A stretch of 64,000 nt of DNA from Hoplostethus atlanticus. Taxonomy: Eukaryota > Chordata > Actinopteri > Trachichthyiformes > Trachichthyidae. The translations under genes and the position numbers were made by a program. Below are positions 14,844 through 27,547 of the stretch, piece by piece. The DNA lies in the NCBI GenBank assembly GCA_034670405.1, contig JAXDDX010000003.1, forward strand, positions 6,946,001 to 7,010,000. Reading direction: 5' to 3'. The notes under the pieces are model-generated. The model was not told the origin of the DNA, searched no databases, and saw nothing but the letters and a program-made list of their open reading frames with translations. Each line of letters starts with the position of its first letter. Position 1 is the stretch's first letter.

Positions 14844-16188
14844 TTACCCTCGGATCCAATTAGGCTTGACACTGTCTCATCCCAATCCTTCCAATAACTT
14901 TAAGTGTAATTCTGCAGCTACACAAAACAAGATGAAGAAATTGGTCTCAACGTCATATATCAGAAAACTAATACCACAAGATAAAATGAAAGGAATCCAC
15001 TGAATGGACAGAATACAACAGTTAAATTGGATGGTGGTAATTAAAGCTGCTTCTCGTATGGTGGCTGTTTGGCATCATGCTGCAGCAGAGCCATCAGGAA
15101 AGCACCAAGCACAAGCTGAATGGTTTGGAATTTGAACTGGCCATGCATTCTTCCTGAGATTTACAAACTTTGCCCAGCAGAAATTCATCATCCTTGTTTA
15201 AAAATATAAAGAGGCATGTGAGCTGCTAGACAGAAGGAAATCTCAAAATTGAATTGAATTCATCAGGAGAGAGAGTCCAGCCTTTACTGTTTTCATTTAA
15301 TTTCATTGTTTTTCTTATATAAACACAGACAGCCACTGATCATAACTCATATATGTTAGCAACACAAGGTAGTTTACTGATTCCAGATAAGTTATTTGAT
15401 TGAGTTTGAATTAGTTCATCATAGAAATTGATTAAATCTTTCATGAAAATTGTTTATTTTGTAATAATTTTCTAAGAGGATATTAGCATCACCAGCTTAG
15501 CCGTGCTCTTTCATTGTTATTTTATCATTGAAATCTCCCCTGTCTGGATTAATTCTCCTGAACAGCTTCATTGTTCACCACACTGCCTTTTTAAAAACAA
15601 ATCTGGACAAATCAGGTGACATTGCTTCCGTCTGGGGGACTTAATGGTGATTAGCAATTCAGCATCCTTTCAGGAACAATGGATAGAGAAACCAGCAGGA
15701 CTGTTCAGCATTGTTCAACAACAAAGATCCTCCAATTGAAAGCAAAAAGGTTCAATCACTGTTAAATTTCATTTGATCAATACCCTCGCTTTAAGCTTCA
15801 CAGAAAACTACTCCGGGGATGTCAAAATGTCAGGCTTACGTAGGCGAAGTGCTAATTTAGGATGAGTGCCAGGCAAAAAATTCCCAGCCACTGACAGACA
15901 GGAACTTTGAATTAGTGGGGAGAAATTCTTTAAACTAGTTTGTGCAGTGCAGGAAGCAGGCAGGTCATGGCAGTCACCCAAAAATGCTAAAGCCAGAATC
16001 GAGTTGAAAAAAGGATGTGCCTCTAGTAGTTGGTTTATACTGCAAAGAAGCAGCTCACAGCCTGAAGGAAGACATCTTAAGCTGCTCTACATATATGTAG
16101 CACGTTGTGATGCTCTGTATCAGCTCACACTGAGTCAGACAGACAGTTAGAAGGCCGGCAGGACACCCTGAGTCTCAGGGAAGCTTAC

Positions 16189-19128
16189 CGTCTTTTTGGT
16201 TCTTGCTCTTGTTCCAGTGGATGTGCTGCGAGGAGCAGAGGACCTATCCTGGCTCGGGCATTCTTCTCTGTCTGGTCTCTTGAGGGCTTGGTTGTTCGGG
16301 GACTGGTTTAACGTGGACTTTGAAACAGCACCCCACTGCAACAACATCATAACAACAATCAACACTGGATCCGTCTCTGTGTGCCAGGAGAGACTAGGAC
16401 AGGATGGTCGCAATGGTGGCCGAGGGAAAAGAAAACAAGAGGCTGAGGTCAACGGCTGGGGAAGTGAAATCTCCACTCTCAATTCAGCTTGACAGAGCCA
16501 GACAAAGGAGCCTGTATGTGTGGCTCGTCCTTTGAGAGGACAGAGATTATGACCTTGTCAAATATCCCAGTAAAGATGTCTTGTCTTGCCCAGTTGCCTG
16601 TCATTAGTTAAAGCAAGTAACAGTGAATGCCTGGGATGGTTACGCAGATGCCTGGGAGGCATGTAACCCTCTCAACCATTCCTAATGGACCAAATCATAC
16701 AAACTCCCATACAACAGCCCCTCTGTGCAGTACATACATAAGGACACCAAAAGAGCACTTTTGTTCCCAAATGCTAACTCTAGTGGGATATTTCATGATA
16801 CATGCTACCATGAGAGGAGCCCTTTTTAGGAACAGAGTTGCATGGTCTCAACTGCAACCTCAAAGCACAATAGCTGTCTGTTTCTGCCACACCATTCTGA
16901 CCAGACTCAGCTAAAGCACGGCAGACTCCAGTATCACATCTAAGAGCTAACGGACTTCCATCATAAAATGGACTTCAGTCAGAGACACACTAAAAGACAG
17001 ACTGACAAAGCCCACAGTGTTGCAGACAGCCTGTATCCCTATATCCCACAACTTAAAGTCACAGACACAGTTATGCTTGTGACTCATGAGAGATCAACAT
17101 ATCCCCCCTCGAACCTCTTGGTTTATGGGTTGTCTCTGCTTGAGTCCGTAGACCTTACTTGAATCTATGTTTAATGTGCAGCACTTCTTAAACCCACAAG
17201 GACATAAAATTCTGTTGAACACCTGTTGTTTAAAGGTCCTAGTAATCCATTTGGATTTCCTTTCCACAGTGCAAAGTGAATTGATTTTGGAAAGTTAAAA
17301 AGCATGACCAAGTATGCAGCAAAGGCTTCATAGGAATGTGTACAGTACACATTATGTACCGATTGATATCCACATCCCTACATTAGCAGTAAATAACAGA
17401 GTACATACAGTAGATTCAGTGTAGATATGTTGAAATGGACCCAACTCCTGTGAAATGTTTGATCAAAAAGTACTATATGTTACACGTTGAGTGACAACAG
17501 TCATGATACCAGATTGTGTGAATGTACTCTCACCTGTTTCTTGCGGGTGGTGCAGGGTGTATCGGAGGGGGAGGAGCTAGCACTCAGGGCCTCCTCTATA
17601 TCCAGGTTGAGCTGGTCCAGTTTCCTCATCAGCTGGCTCATAGACTCTGACCAGGGGGATTTGACCTGGGGAGACACCTATGGGGAAACAGGGAAGCACT
17701 GAGATAAAGTACCTCTGCAATCAGAATATGAAGTTACAGATCATTTTTCAGGAAAAAGTCAAAAAGTTGACAGTTGACTTTTTTACAAGGTGCAAGCTAC
17801 ACTATAAACTTTGTTTTCCTGGCAGGTCAAGTGTATAGATAAGGACAGATAGAAGCAGGACACATTCATTCATGTCTTTACCCATCACAGAGGGCTGGAG
17901 GCGGAGCCTATTGGGCAGAAGGCAGGGAAACATCCTGGACAAGTCGCCAGACCATCACAGACAGAACTCACACCTATGGGCAAATTAAAGTCTCCAATCC
18001 ACCTGACAGAAAGGGCCAGAGCCGGGAGTTGAACCTGTGATCTTTTTGCTGTGACACTGCTTACCAATGATCCACTGTTCTGCCTAAGCAACACACAAGA
18101 AGAATGAACAAAGATCTATTTCAAATTCATACTTACTCATTTATACTCACGTCAACCACTGACTGACTACCCACTGAGCCATGTAGATACACACACACTC
18201 ACACGCCCACGTGTACACATACTCACAGTACTACACACAGCAGGGATCAGGCTTATTGAGTATGAGGTCAGTGTCAAGTTGAGCCACTGACACTTAATCA
18301 TCTTAATCATACGCTTCAGCTGAACTTGATCTCGTCCCAAAAATACAGAGACATGAAATCCTCTACAAAATTTCAATTAAACAAAATAAACAAAAGTCAG
18401 GATTGTTATTATTGTCATGAAGTGTAATTGCCATTGTCATTCCTGCCAGGCAAATGTAACACCTATGAGCTTTTGTTGAGATCATCTTTCGATTCGTCAC
18501 ACTGCCTTAAACTCAAACAAGAGTTACAAGCGAACCCAAAAAAGCATCTTGTAAATTGCAGTCACCACAACGGTGTCTGCTGCCCCACATGGAAATGTGA
18601 TCTCCTCAGCCACTTCCCAGGGTGAAAGAGAAAATGAGGAGGACTCCAGTCATGTGTGCCATACAGGGTATGATGGAATTCCCTGCCAGTGGCTTTCACT
18701 ACTCCCCAGACACCCAGTGAATATAAATAGACCGTCCACACACAGACAGGAGCTGTGTTTGAGGATCTGGAGGTTCAGGCCCATAAATCAGCAGGATGCA
18801 CCATCGTCACCAAGGCATGAATTGGTTGCTCTGCCATCTGAGCAGGAGTAGGTGCTGGCAGAGACAGGAGCAATCTGTATGTGGGTATGTGGGTGGGGGT
18901 GTGGCGGTGGCATCACTCCTCTCAGTTGCTGGCAAAATCCTGGTGAGGAGCATGCTTTGTGTACTCATCAACAGCGTCACCACGGACCCTCTTCCAGAAT
19001 CCCAGTGTGATCTCTGCTGGCTCAGCCATACCATCAGGATGCCAAGACCACCTGCTTCAAAAGTCCTTACAGGCCTTGACTGCAGAAGCAGTAGAAGTCA
19101 CTATCAAAGTCAAATGGTCCATCATCAG

Positions 19129-19164
<36 letters not shown>

Positions 19165-22100
19165 CGCATCAAGAGCTCTGTGGCACAACTACTGGATTAA
19201 AAAAAGACACAAGAAAACTATTCATTCATTTCTTGGAATGAAATCTGAAAACATTGACTGAGTACGGCTTGGTCACAAGTCCTTTCTGCACACAGCATTA
19301 AAGCAGTCTCTCCAAACACAATCATTCCATTGAATGGCGGTGTCATCACTACAAGAGGAACAATTGTTCTGATGGGTAACCCACCAGATGTCTTGGGAAG
19401 GGTGTGGTCCCTGTCAGAAGGGCTCCTACAAGCTTTTGGAATGTGGAAATCCTGAGGTCCCCGATCCACTTAACCTTGTATGAGGGCCTCCCCTGGTTGA
19501 ATAGTGGCTAAAACACTTGAGGAACTTGTCTAAGAGTTTTTATTCCTAATTCAGGAGCTACTATGGGCCGGATAACAATATGGAGCTATAAATTCAGATG
19601 GGGAAAGGACATCCGTATGACCTTAATTGAAAAGAGTTTTGCAATGAAGATTGATTGTTTGATTTCAACACCAATTTAAAAGAAACACCATACCATCACA
19701 AAAGTGTCTGGTTAAACAAAGGGAAATATTGTCACAATTACACCACAGACTAAGGCAAATGGAGTGTCAAATGGAAATTCAGTTGCATTCCCCCACTAAG
19801 TCATGAGGAATTAATGGAATGGACACCAGACAGTCCATTCACTCCGGCGACCACCCAGGGTCAGCTGATTGACCCAGTACAAGGGAAAAGTGCCTTTTTT
19901 CACTCAATCCCCAAGGAATGACCGAAATCTGGCCAATCCCCTCCTGACCTTTCAGGGTGTGTGAGGCCTGAGGGGTCGCCTGGGGTCACAGAGAGCAAAA
20001 ATAGAGCTGTCTTTCTCTGCTATGCCTTCCAGGCATGGTGCTGACCAGTGAACATATAATGCTCGACATAGGATCAATGTGTTTAGACAGCACAATCCTA
20101 TGTGTCTGCTTAAGACATGCCAAATGTCATCTTTAAAGGGTAAAGCTTTAAAGGGTAATACCACCCACTTTGATATTTTGCCTATGCTGTTGTTATGGCT
20201 TAGGACAGTCCAATCTCAATATGTGGACAACTCTCTCCAGAAAACAGAAAACAGACATCACAGACTTTAATCTACAGCCTAGAGCTCCCCTTGTACTAAG
20301 TGATAGAAGAATGACTGAACTTTTCGATCCGCATGAGCTTTATATTATGGCAGTGGTATTTGTGCCAAGGCAGAAAATTATCCCCGATTCCCAGATTCCC
20401 TGTTGCAGTTACTGTTTAGATCATCCTCTATGAAGCTTTACATCAGGGTGAGATCACAGATTAGGGGAGGGACAAGCTAGCGTCTCATTTAAAAAGCCCG
20501 TGGGAAGCCCGGATTCAAGCCCCTGTGACAGCAAGCATCTGCCCTGCTGAAGTGTCCCTAAGCAAGACACTGACCAGCTTCATTTGTCCTGTTCTGCAGC
20601 TGACCCTGTCTGAGCTCCTTGTGGAGGGGAGCAAGTAAAAAGAGACTTTCTCCTTCAAAAGGGTATCACAAACATTATATATTTCAAAGCAGAGATTCAG
20701 TGGCATTCCCCTTCTAGTACTAGCAGTCTAGTAAGTTGAGAAAAAAAAAAACCTTCTTCACACCCTGCAGCCAAATGAATGAAAAAGCGTATTATGTATA
20801 AGGAAAGTAAAGAAGCTGAAGATCTTGCAAGTTACAATCCTAATTAACCCCGGAGTCAGGCAAAGACAAATGCAGGAAACAGATGCCCCATTCTGGCACA
20901 TGTTCAAGCCAAATCTGGAACACATTCACGCTGTCTCTTTTCAGTGACATCCCCACAAGGTGCTGCGTAGGAATGCGGGCACTTCTACACAGAATGAGAC
21001 AAATTCCTGAGAAGGCTTGACGCTGAAGTGAGACAGTGCCCTTGATTCATCTCTTCATTTCCTTTCCCCCCGGGTCCGGCCCCAGCAATTGTGCGAAGTC
21101 CTCACACCATGGCAACTGGGATGGTATGAGTCAATCCTTTAGATAAATGCATTAATGTTATCTTCTGGGGACAACAAAAATGTGAGCTGACTATAACTTT
21201 ATCAGCGCAAATTGGCCGCATTGTGGAGCACAACACTGCGTCTTTGACATGGAAATGAGGAGTTAAGTGTCTGAGCTCTGGGCTCGGTGCCTGGTCTACG
21301 CCACCCACAGAGAGAGCCAGAGATCACCATGGAGGTATCCGAATGTAGCAGCCGGTCATGCGAAAGGGCAACGGCTACCTGGCTACTGCATGGAATAAAT
21401 TACTCTCCTGACAGTCTATGATGCAAAACAACCAACTGAAGTCACATAACTGCACAGTAGTTAGGACAGGCAAAGAAATCTGGATCTTTTAAAGACATTT
21501 AATGACAGCTGAACCAAATGATGCAAGAAGGGGGAGAATAATGACTTGTTACATATTGGATTGCTGTGCTGAGAGTGCCCTCATGTGGTTAATTTTAAAG
21601 ACTACATTGCATTTCTTCAGATTTGTTCATTTCGGTATCAACATCAATAAATAACAAGATGAGGGAAGCGATTTGTTTGTTTTCACTTTTCATTTTTCAA
21701 TGTCATCAAAGCCAGTACACTCCCTGTTTGTTTTTTACAGCAATTACATTGAAGACTTTGTTACAGTGATGGCCACATTGTCGGCCAACATATGATAAGA
21801 TAGCTTGTGACCACATGAGAAGCTTATACTCTGAGAAGCTGTTATCTGCAGGCTGTTTAGAGAAGCATGACAGTTATGTGCCACTGGATGTGCTCCCTTC
21901 CCTCCGGTGGTAATGGACAACATATCTAACGCATTTGAACATATTTATGAATGCCCATTTGAGACTTTAAAAGGGCAATAAAAAGAACGAGAAAAGAAAG
22001 AGTGTCATGCTACCAAGGTCAGGGTAAAGGTTGTGAGAAAAGAAGACACAAATCTGCCTTAACTTGTTAAAGAAAAAGGAGCCGTTTGGGAATGGAAGGC

Positions 22101-23611
22101 TAAGTTCAGTGCTAATACGCCCTGCAATGGACTCTGTCAAAACAGTGCTGCCTGCTGAGGGAGTGGAGAGAAAGCAGGAGCTGTTTGCATTCCTTCTGGA
22201 GCTGCATTTCACCAGTAAAAAATGTGAAGTCAGTTTACTCCTACACGCTTATGCCAACTATGTATTATCTCAGAGTGTTATGATGTCAGCTGTGGGTAGT
22301 TGACAAATGCAGACATTTATATTACAGTCTTGTCCTTGTGCTAACCCAAAAGCATCAGAAGTTAAATAAGGGCATTGCAAAGGAAATGTGCTGCCAGCTT
22401 GCTTTCCTTTAGAGGCAGCTCTCTGAGTTTCTGTCTAACAAGACTTTCATTTCTACTAATATTAATAGTTAGGCATGCATGATTGATATGTAAAGAGGTC
22501 ATCCATTCATTGATTGATTAAATGAACTGCAGCATACCTCCCTGCTGCTGGTTTCCCCTTCCGCTTCATAACCACAGTTGTTGGAGGTGCGAGAGATTTC
22601 TGTGGCCTCTGCTTGGGGACTCATGGCGCCTCTCGTGCCAGTGCTTCTACGTCTGTGATTGACAAGGGTTTCCCTGTGTTGGGGAAGCTCTGGGAACACA
22701 TCGTCGTCGTCATCACCGTCATCGTCATCATTATCATCCTCAAGTGAGGACTCGGCATCATCAGAGCTCTCGTTGATGAAAACCTGCTGGTCGGAACCGG
22801 ATGGACAGGTGTAATCTGAGAAGGTGATGGAGCTAGGTTTATGCTTTACGATGCGAGGCAGGTCCAAGAGTCTCTGGCCTGAATCAGCGGCCTCGTGGAC
22901 AGTCGCAGGGAGAGAGAGGGTATGGGTGGAGTCTGCAGTGGGTGCCAGAGTGAATACGGAGTCAGAGTCCTCTGCCAGAGGCCTAATGGCATGACCATTT
23001 GCCATTAGCCCTAACTTATGGTGATCCCTGACCCCTGTCTTCCTAGCAGGTACATATCCACAGCTTAAATCTTCTGCCTGACCAGAATGGTTGGCGCCAT
23101 TGACAGCATCTACAGATATGTTAGCAGCACAATTGTCCTGAACCACCTGGTCTGGTTGTCCTTCTGTGACATGGACAGGAACTGGAAAGTTACCACAGTG
23201 ATCCTCAACTGACCTAGGTGATGTGGATGTCATAAGTGGCTCGTGAAAGTGATCTGGAGCCAGTGGACTTGGCTCCTGGTCCGGATCCAGAGGGGCTTCC
23301 CTAGGAATGACTGACTCTCGGCCAGGCTCCTGAAAGCACACGGGCTCCGTAAATTCAATGTTGTTGTAATTGACACCACCAGAATTCTTCTCTGGCTTGG
23401 GTATGTCTTGATCGGGCTCCAACAGCTCACAGCTTTGGGCTTCAGGTAGACAATCGACCCCTCTGTGCTCCGGTGAGCTGTTAGTTGAAGAGGACTCTGT
23501 GAGAGCAGGGCTTTCTGAAGAAGACTCCTGTGTTGAAAAGGCCATGGTGGGTGATCCTGACACTGACAGAGAGTGACGTTCTCTCGAAGTCACCATTGGT
23601 GGAATCTCCAT
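16189..23611 (-). CDS. dlc1: DLC1-like RhoGAP/START protein, first three coding exons (5' part of gene)
   Basis: Coding exons read on the minus strand are 23611-22538 (358 codons, ATG at 23609-23611), 17677-17534 (48 codons) and 16335-16189 (49 codons). All are phase 0, with GT donors and pyrimidine-rich AG acceptors, giving 455 residues before the protein leaves the window. Exon 1 is Ser/Thr/Glu rich and low in order, with an almost uninterrupted acidic run at about residues 281-304. Exon 2 holds RKLDQLNLDIEEALSASSSP, very close to human DLC1 long-isoform KLDQLDQDIENALSTSSSP; exon 3 ends TGTRARTKKT, resembling DLC1 SGTKPKTTA. The 455-residue length fits the long-isoform extension ahead of the SAM domain. 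The SAM, RhoGAP and START domains would lie beyond position 1. Family role: GTPase-activating protein for RhoA/Cdc42 at focal adhesions. The paralogue STARD13 is the main alternative, because brca2 and n4bp2l2 are linked here. Confidence 0.72.
17880..18090. repeat. Second copy of the LINE 3'-end-type repeat
   Basis: The text reads GACAAGTCGCCAGACCATCA, then GGGCAAATTAAAGTCTCC, then a G-A-A-C-C anchor and GTGACACTGCTTACCAATGA. It is the same family as the repeat at about 10,990-11,163 and lies in the same orientation, in the intron between dlc1-like exons 1 and 2. Confidence 0.6.
20510..20640. repeat. SINE-like fragment
   Basis: The stretch CCGGATTCAAGCCCCTGTGA ... CTGCCCTGCTGAAGTGTCCC ... 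AAGCAAGACACTGA resembles the 'GGTTCAA-box ... CTGCCCTTCTGAAGTGTCCTTGAGCAAGGCACTGA' body of common fish SINE/LINE-tail repeats. Boundaries are approximate. Confidence 0.45.
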
Positions 23612-23747
23612 TGTTTTTCCGTTTCACAGTCTGTCATAATTCAAAACATATATCCAAAGGTACTTGTGCTTGATGTATCGGTTGGCCATTTTTATCCCAG
23701 GTGAGCAATGGTAAGGCATTGATCAATTAAACCAAACAGCAGATTAC
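23612..23747 (-). other. 5' UTR part of dlc1-like coding exon 1, with upstream ORF
   Basis: Upstream of the ATG at 23611 the minus strand reads back to a good acceptor, a pyrimidine run TCTTTCTCTTCATTTCAG ending at 23748, so the exon probably starts at 23747. Within this leader an upstream ATG opens a short ORF of about 21 codons (MANRYIKHKY...) that stops just before the main start. This could dampen translation, but no such effect is shown here. Confidence 0.45.
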
Positions 23748-24669
23748 CTGAAATGAAGAGAAAGACAATGTGAATGCATCCTGGACACACTTAGAGAGAC
23801 GAGGTTTTATTTCCAAAGATCAAAGTAAATGTACAACAAGATGGACTATACATACTTCTGCAAGTGCTTCCGGTTGTCTCTGCCCCGTGACTACCAAAGC
23901 ACCAGTATACTACTAGAGTTTGAAGTAAGCGACTAGCCTGAATCCAGCAACGCAAAACACCTCCGAATACATGCCATCCAGCAAGGAGTTTGCTGTGAAA
24001 TTGAACATCTGGCTCAACCTGGGCTGTTCAAGTCTGGATCTGTTTCACACACGATTGTGGTGACATCACTGCACAGAGGAATCTGACTGCTCTTCCCCAG
24101 TAGGTGATTTACTATCTGCTACACCATTCATCAGAGCAGTAGTTGTCCCTGGTCGACTGTGGTTAACATCCTACTCACCCCTTCATTAAGCCCTTCTTTA
24201 AAACACATCTTGGGCTGTCCTAGGCATGTGAACTACACATGGAAAAACAAAGGGAACTGCATTACGGTGCCACTACAGAGGATTATAATTTTGTCCAACT
24301 ACAAACACTGGCATTTTCCCTCCGCAGTCATTTCCAAACACGATAACAATACAGTTTAACCATGAAACGTGTAAATGTCACTTTCATGGGACCTGCTAAG
24401 TCCAGTCACAATGGATTTTCTTCATCTTTCTAAAGCAAAACACTTTACTATATATATACACAATATAATATAATCTATAATAATCTATATAATCTATATA
24501 ATCTATCTTGTTTCAGTCTATTCATGAAATGCACAACTCAGCTAAGTCAAATATATATTTGTTATTCTTGCACACCTTGGTCTATGCTTTTACTTTGACA
24601 GAGCTGCAGTTGGCAAAGCTTTTATCATGGCCTTGAGACACTTGACATACACCCACATATGCACACACA

Positions 24670-24670
<1 letters not shown>

Positions 24671-24724
<54 letters not shown>
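24671..24724. repeat. (CA)n microsatellite
   Basis: A near-perfect 54-base CA tract, probably within the 5' UTR intron of the dlc1-like gene. An AT-rich run with repeated ATAATCTAT units lies nearby at 24,450-24,510. Confidence 0.92.
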
Positions 24725-24727
<3 letters not shown>

Positions 24728-25372
24728 TGCCTTTAGGACACAACCAGATAAAGCAACCTCAGAGAAGAACAAGGTCTAATGCTGAAAAGAATAACCCCAA
24801 GTCATTCACAATGATGGAAAGGCATGCACATGTATTAACAATTAGGACAGCATGATAGTATATCTATAAGTAAGGGAAATGCTATACAGTGCGTCTTGTA
24901 AAACTTGCCCCTACATGGTGAAAGTGAATTGAGTGTACAGCCGATTAGGACTCCTTCCAAGAACCCCCTCTTTCTAAAAACACTAGGAAAAGAAGGTCTC
25001 ACTATTCACAGACAAACGCTGAGTAGATTCAAATTGAGGGGAAAAAGTTGCAGAGTGAAAATCAGCTGCAAGTGTTGAAGTTATTTACCCTTGAAAAACA
25101 TCCAGGATTGGAGAAATTTAGTTTCAGATTTCAAATTTAACGGTGAGGCAGAGTATGACTTCTCTTATGTACATACAACTATAGTATAATACTTCTCAAC
25201 ATGGCCTCAATAACATCTGCTCTCTCAATATTGTGTTAACAAGTATAAATAACTAATGAAAATATTAGAGCTGATGTTAGTCTCTCCATCTGAAGCATCT
25301 GCAAGTCGTCACAGTGACTTTAAAGACTGTCTCATAGATCACAGAATACAGAAAACCTAAACAAAGACTCAC

Positions 25373-25560
25373 CTGCTGAGTGGAAAACAATCGCCTGTGT
25401 TTCCCAAACAATGTCACTGAGATCATGGCAAAACACTGGTGGTGAGTGGCTTGGTCAGATCCGGGCAGAGCCACACTTATGTCCCCCCCACGCTGTTCAT
25501 CAGCTATTCCACTAAAAGGCAAGGCTGTCATGTATTCCACTGTATCTCCGGGGGTTGCTG
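25373..25560 (-). other. Candidate non-coding first exon of the dlc1-like gene
   Basis: On the minus strand a strong donor (CAG|GTGAGT) lies with its last exon base at 25373. The sequence before it is an open frame of about 56 codons starting MEYMTALPFSG. Joined to the acceptor at 23747 this frame reaches a stop after a few codons, so it would be leader rather than coding sequence. The 5' limit is a guess; a purine-rich GGGAGA/GAGAGG tract lies just upstream at 25,630-25,700. Not confirmed by transcript data. Confidence 0.35.
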
Positions 25561-27496
25561 GAGTCCTCCGCTAGCAGTGACTAAACCATTCAGAATATGC
25601 GTAACAGCAAGGAGAATGTGTGCTTGTGGGGAGATGGAAAGGGGAGGAGAAAAGAGATAGAGAGGGGGGAGAGAAGAGGGAGGGAAGTGGGGAGGGTGGC
25701 AAAGAGAGGAGCAGTAGTTGGCACTGTATTGGAACAAGGTAGAATGGGGTTTCCAGCCCTCACAAATACAGCGTGAGGACTGACTTCACTGGGCACCAGC
25801 TATGACCTATCACTTATAACTGCAGGGTTAGGAATGCTTTCAAGTCCAGAGGAATTCTATGAAGCACGATGATATACTGGAGAATACTACACATAGTTGA
25901 AGATGATATCTTTATGAGTATTTAATGCAAAACTGAAGCCAAAATATGTTTCCTGAGGTTTTCCTGATATGAGTCTGCATCACAAAATCAATCAACCTGC
26001 AGTGCAGCAGCCACATTATGAAAGTGTCATTGTTATGAAAGCATAGCTCTCACTATTGATATATCAACATGTGGTTAAAGTCTCAAACTGATAGCGAGGA
26101 ATAACCAAAAGATGAAAGACATTCTTTGTAAATTCCAGTAGAACTTCAAAAATAAGGTAAGCTGCAGCATGTAAAACATCATTATTAAGTCTTTTAGTGT
26201 TTTGCTCTATACTACGCACTACGAAAGACAGAAAATACTACTGATTCCTATATGAGATGAATGATAAACAAAAGCAAAACCATGAACCAAATTCCCTTTT
26301 AATTTGGAAAGTGGAGTCAAAGCATTGCTCAATAAACAATAGTCCTCTCATGGTTCAGTATGAGGTAAGAATGCATGTAGGTAGAGCCAAGTATGCTACC
26401 TATAGGGCTTGTGGGGAGTGAAAGTGAGAGTTGAACATGAAGAGTAACCACACTCGCACATGAAAGGGGAATGCCAGAGCTGTTGCTTGCTCATTGGCTG
26501 AGGCCTTGTTGTTTATGTTGGTCCTGGGCTCCCTGATAGGAGAGCAGTGTTGCAAAAGGAACACTTGGGTTCACACTCTGTAAATTGTCCTTGACTTTTT
26601 ACACCATAGCGCGATTCATTCATTCATTCAGTTCATTCATTCATTTAAACTCGGCGCTCCACCTCACTCCCGGTGAAGCCACGGCCACAAATCAACACGT
26701 GGACTCTGTTTGACCTCTAGCCAGGGGGGAGAAAATGAGCACTGAATGACTTCTCTCATTCACAAAATACTTTGAAATCTGCCGATGGTAATCATTCTCT
26801 GTCAACAATGATTTAAAAACACCTCTTTTTACAACTCTTCTTCAGCCTCCACCCTTCACCATGTGCACTCTATAAAATAAATTTTGCAGTACATGAGTTA
26901 GTGTCCTGCTGTGATAACGCCTTAGACAAAGCTAAGCACACCCAAAAAAGCAGCCATACTGATATATAAACAGTAGAAGAAGATTCAAGCTAATGTTCTG
27001 AAAATGGATGACAAACTACGTTAGTAAAACGAGGATTTATACAAAATGAGAACGCCCAAAACCTTCATAGACTCTCTCTGCTTGACACAGTAGCCATGCA
27101 ACATGGAAATAGTAAGAATTCCACTGTTTGACCAGCGAGATAAGGTGTATGTGTACATTAGTTTGCAAGGTTTTCGTGTTGCCTTTGTTCAAATTGAATG
27201 ACATTCCTGATGTCCTTGGTGGGTATCTGTGTTTGCATTTCCCTTGTTGTCCGAATGGTTATATGAAAAGGTCACACAAAGTTGCACATAACCGAGAAGG
27301 ACAACTTGAATAGAACCGTCGCTGAAAACTACAGGCTGCATGCACATTTGATATTGGCCGAGTGTGTCGACAGAGCAACTGACAAGTAATGTGCTACAAA
27401 GCTGTGGTCTTAATGACGCTGACTGGGGAACGCAATGAAAGTGTGCAGGCGTGCATGTGCATGTGAGTGTGAAAGAGAGAAAGAGAGTGTAAAAGA

Positions 27497-27497
27497 G

Positions 27498-27543
<46 letters not shown>

Positions 27544-27547
27544 AGAA
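27497..27547. repeat. Compound (GT)n-(GA)n microsatellite
   Basis: GT units at about 27,500-27,528 are followed directly by GA units to 27,547, flanked by further GAGAGAAAG-type purine runs. Confidence 0.9.

Larger units (their letters stand above)
1..16188. other. Large intron of the dlc1-like gene; no coding exon recognised
   Basis: No open frame here resembles a known protein. The longer frames are shadows of CA/TG repeats or chance ORFs. Contents I can support are CA/GT microsatellites, a C-rich run at 7029-7043, a G-run near 10,735-10,747, a LINE 3'-end-type fragment at about 10,990-11,163, and a short telomere-like tract at 14,825-14,842. The known DLC1 family has an alternative short-isoform first exon that could lie in this intron. 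I looked for it on the minus strand and did not find it. GC-richer patches at 4,750-5,360 and 7,050-7,290 could be regulatory, but nothing decisive shows this. Confidence 0.5.
17678..22537. other. Intron 1 of the dlc1-like coding region
   Basis: The intron between coding exons 1 and 2 (minus strand) has donor GTATGC at 22537 and acceptor CCCATAG at 17678. It holds the LINE 3'-end repeat above, a (TG)n run at about 19,132-19,160 and a tRNA/SINE-like stretch at about 20,510-20,640. I found no further coding exon. The next intron (16,336-17,533) shows nothing recognisable. Confidence 0.6.
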
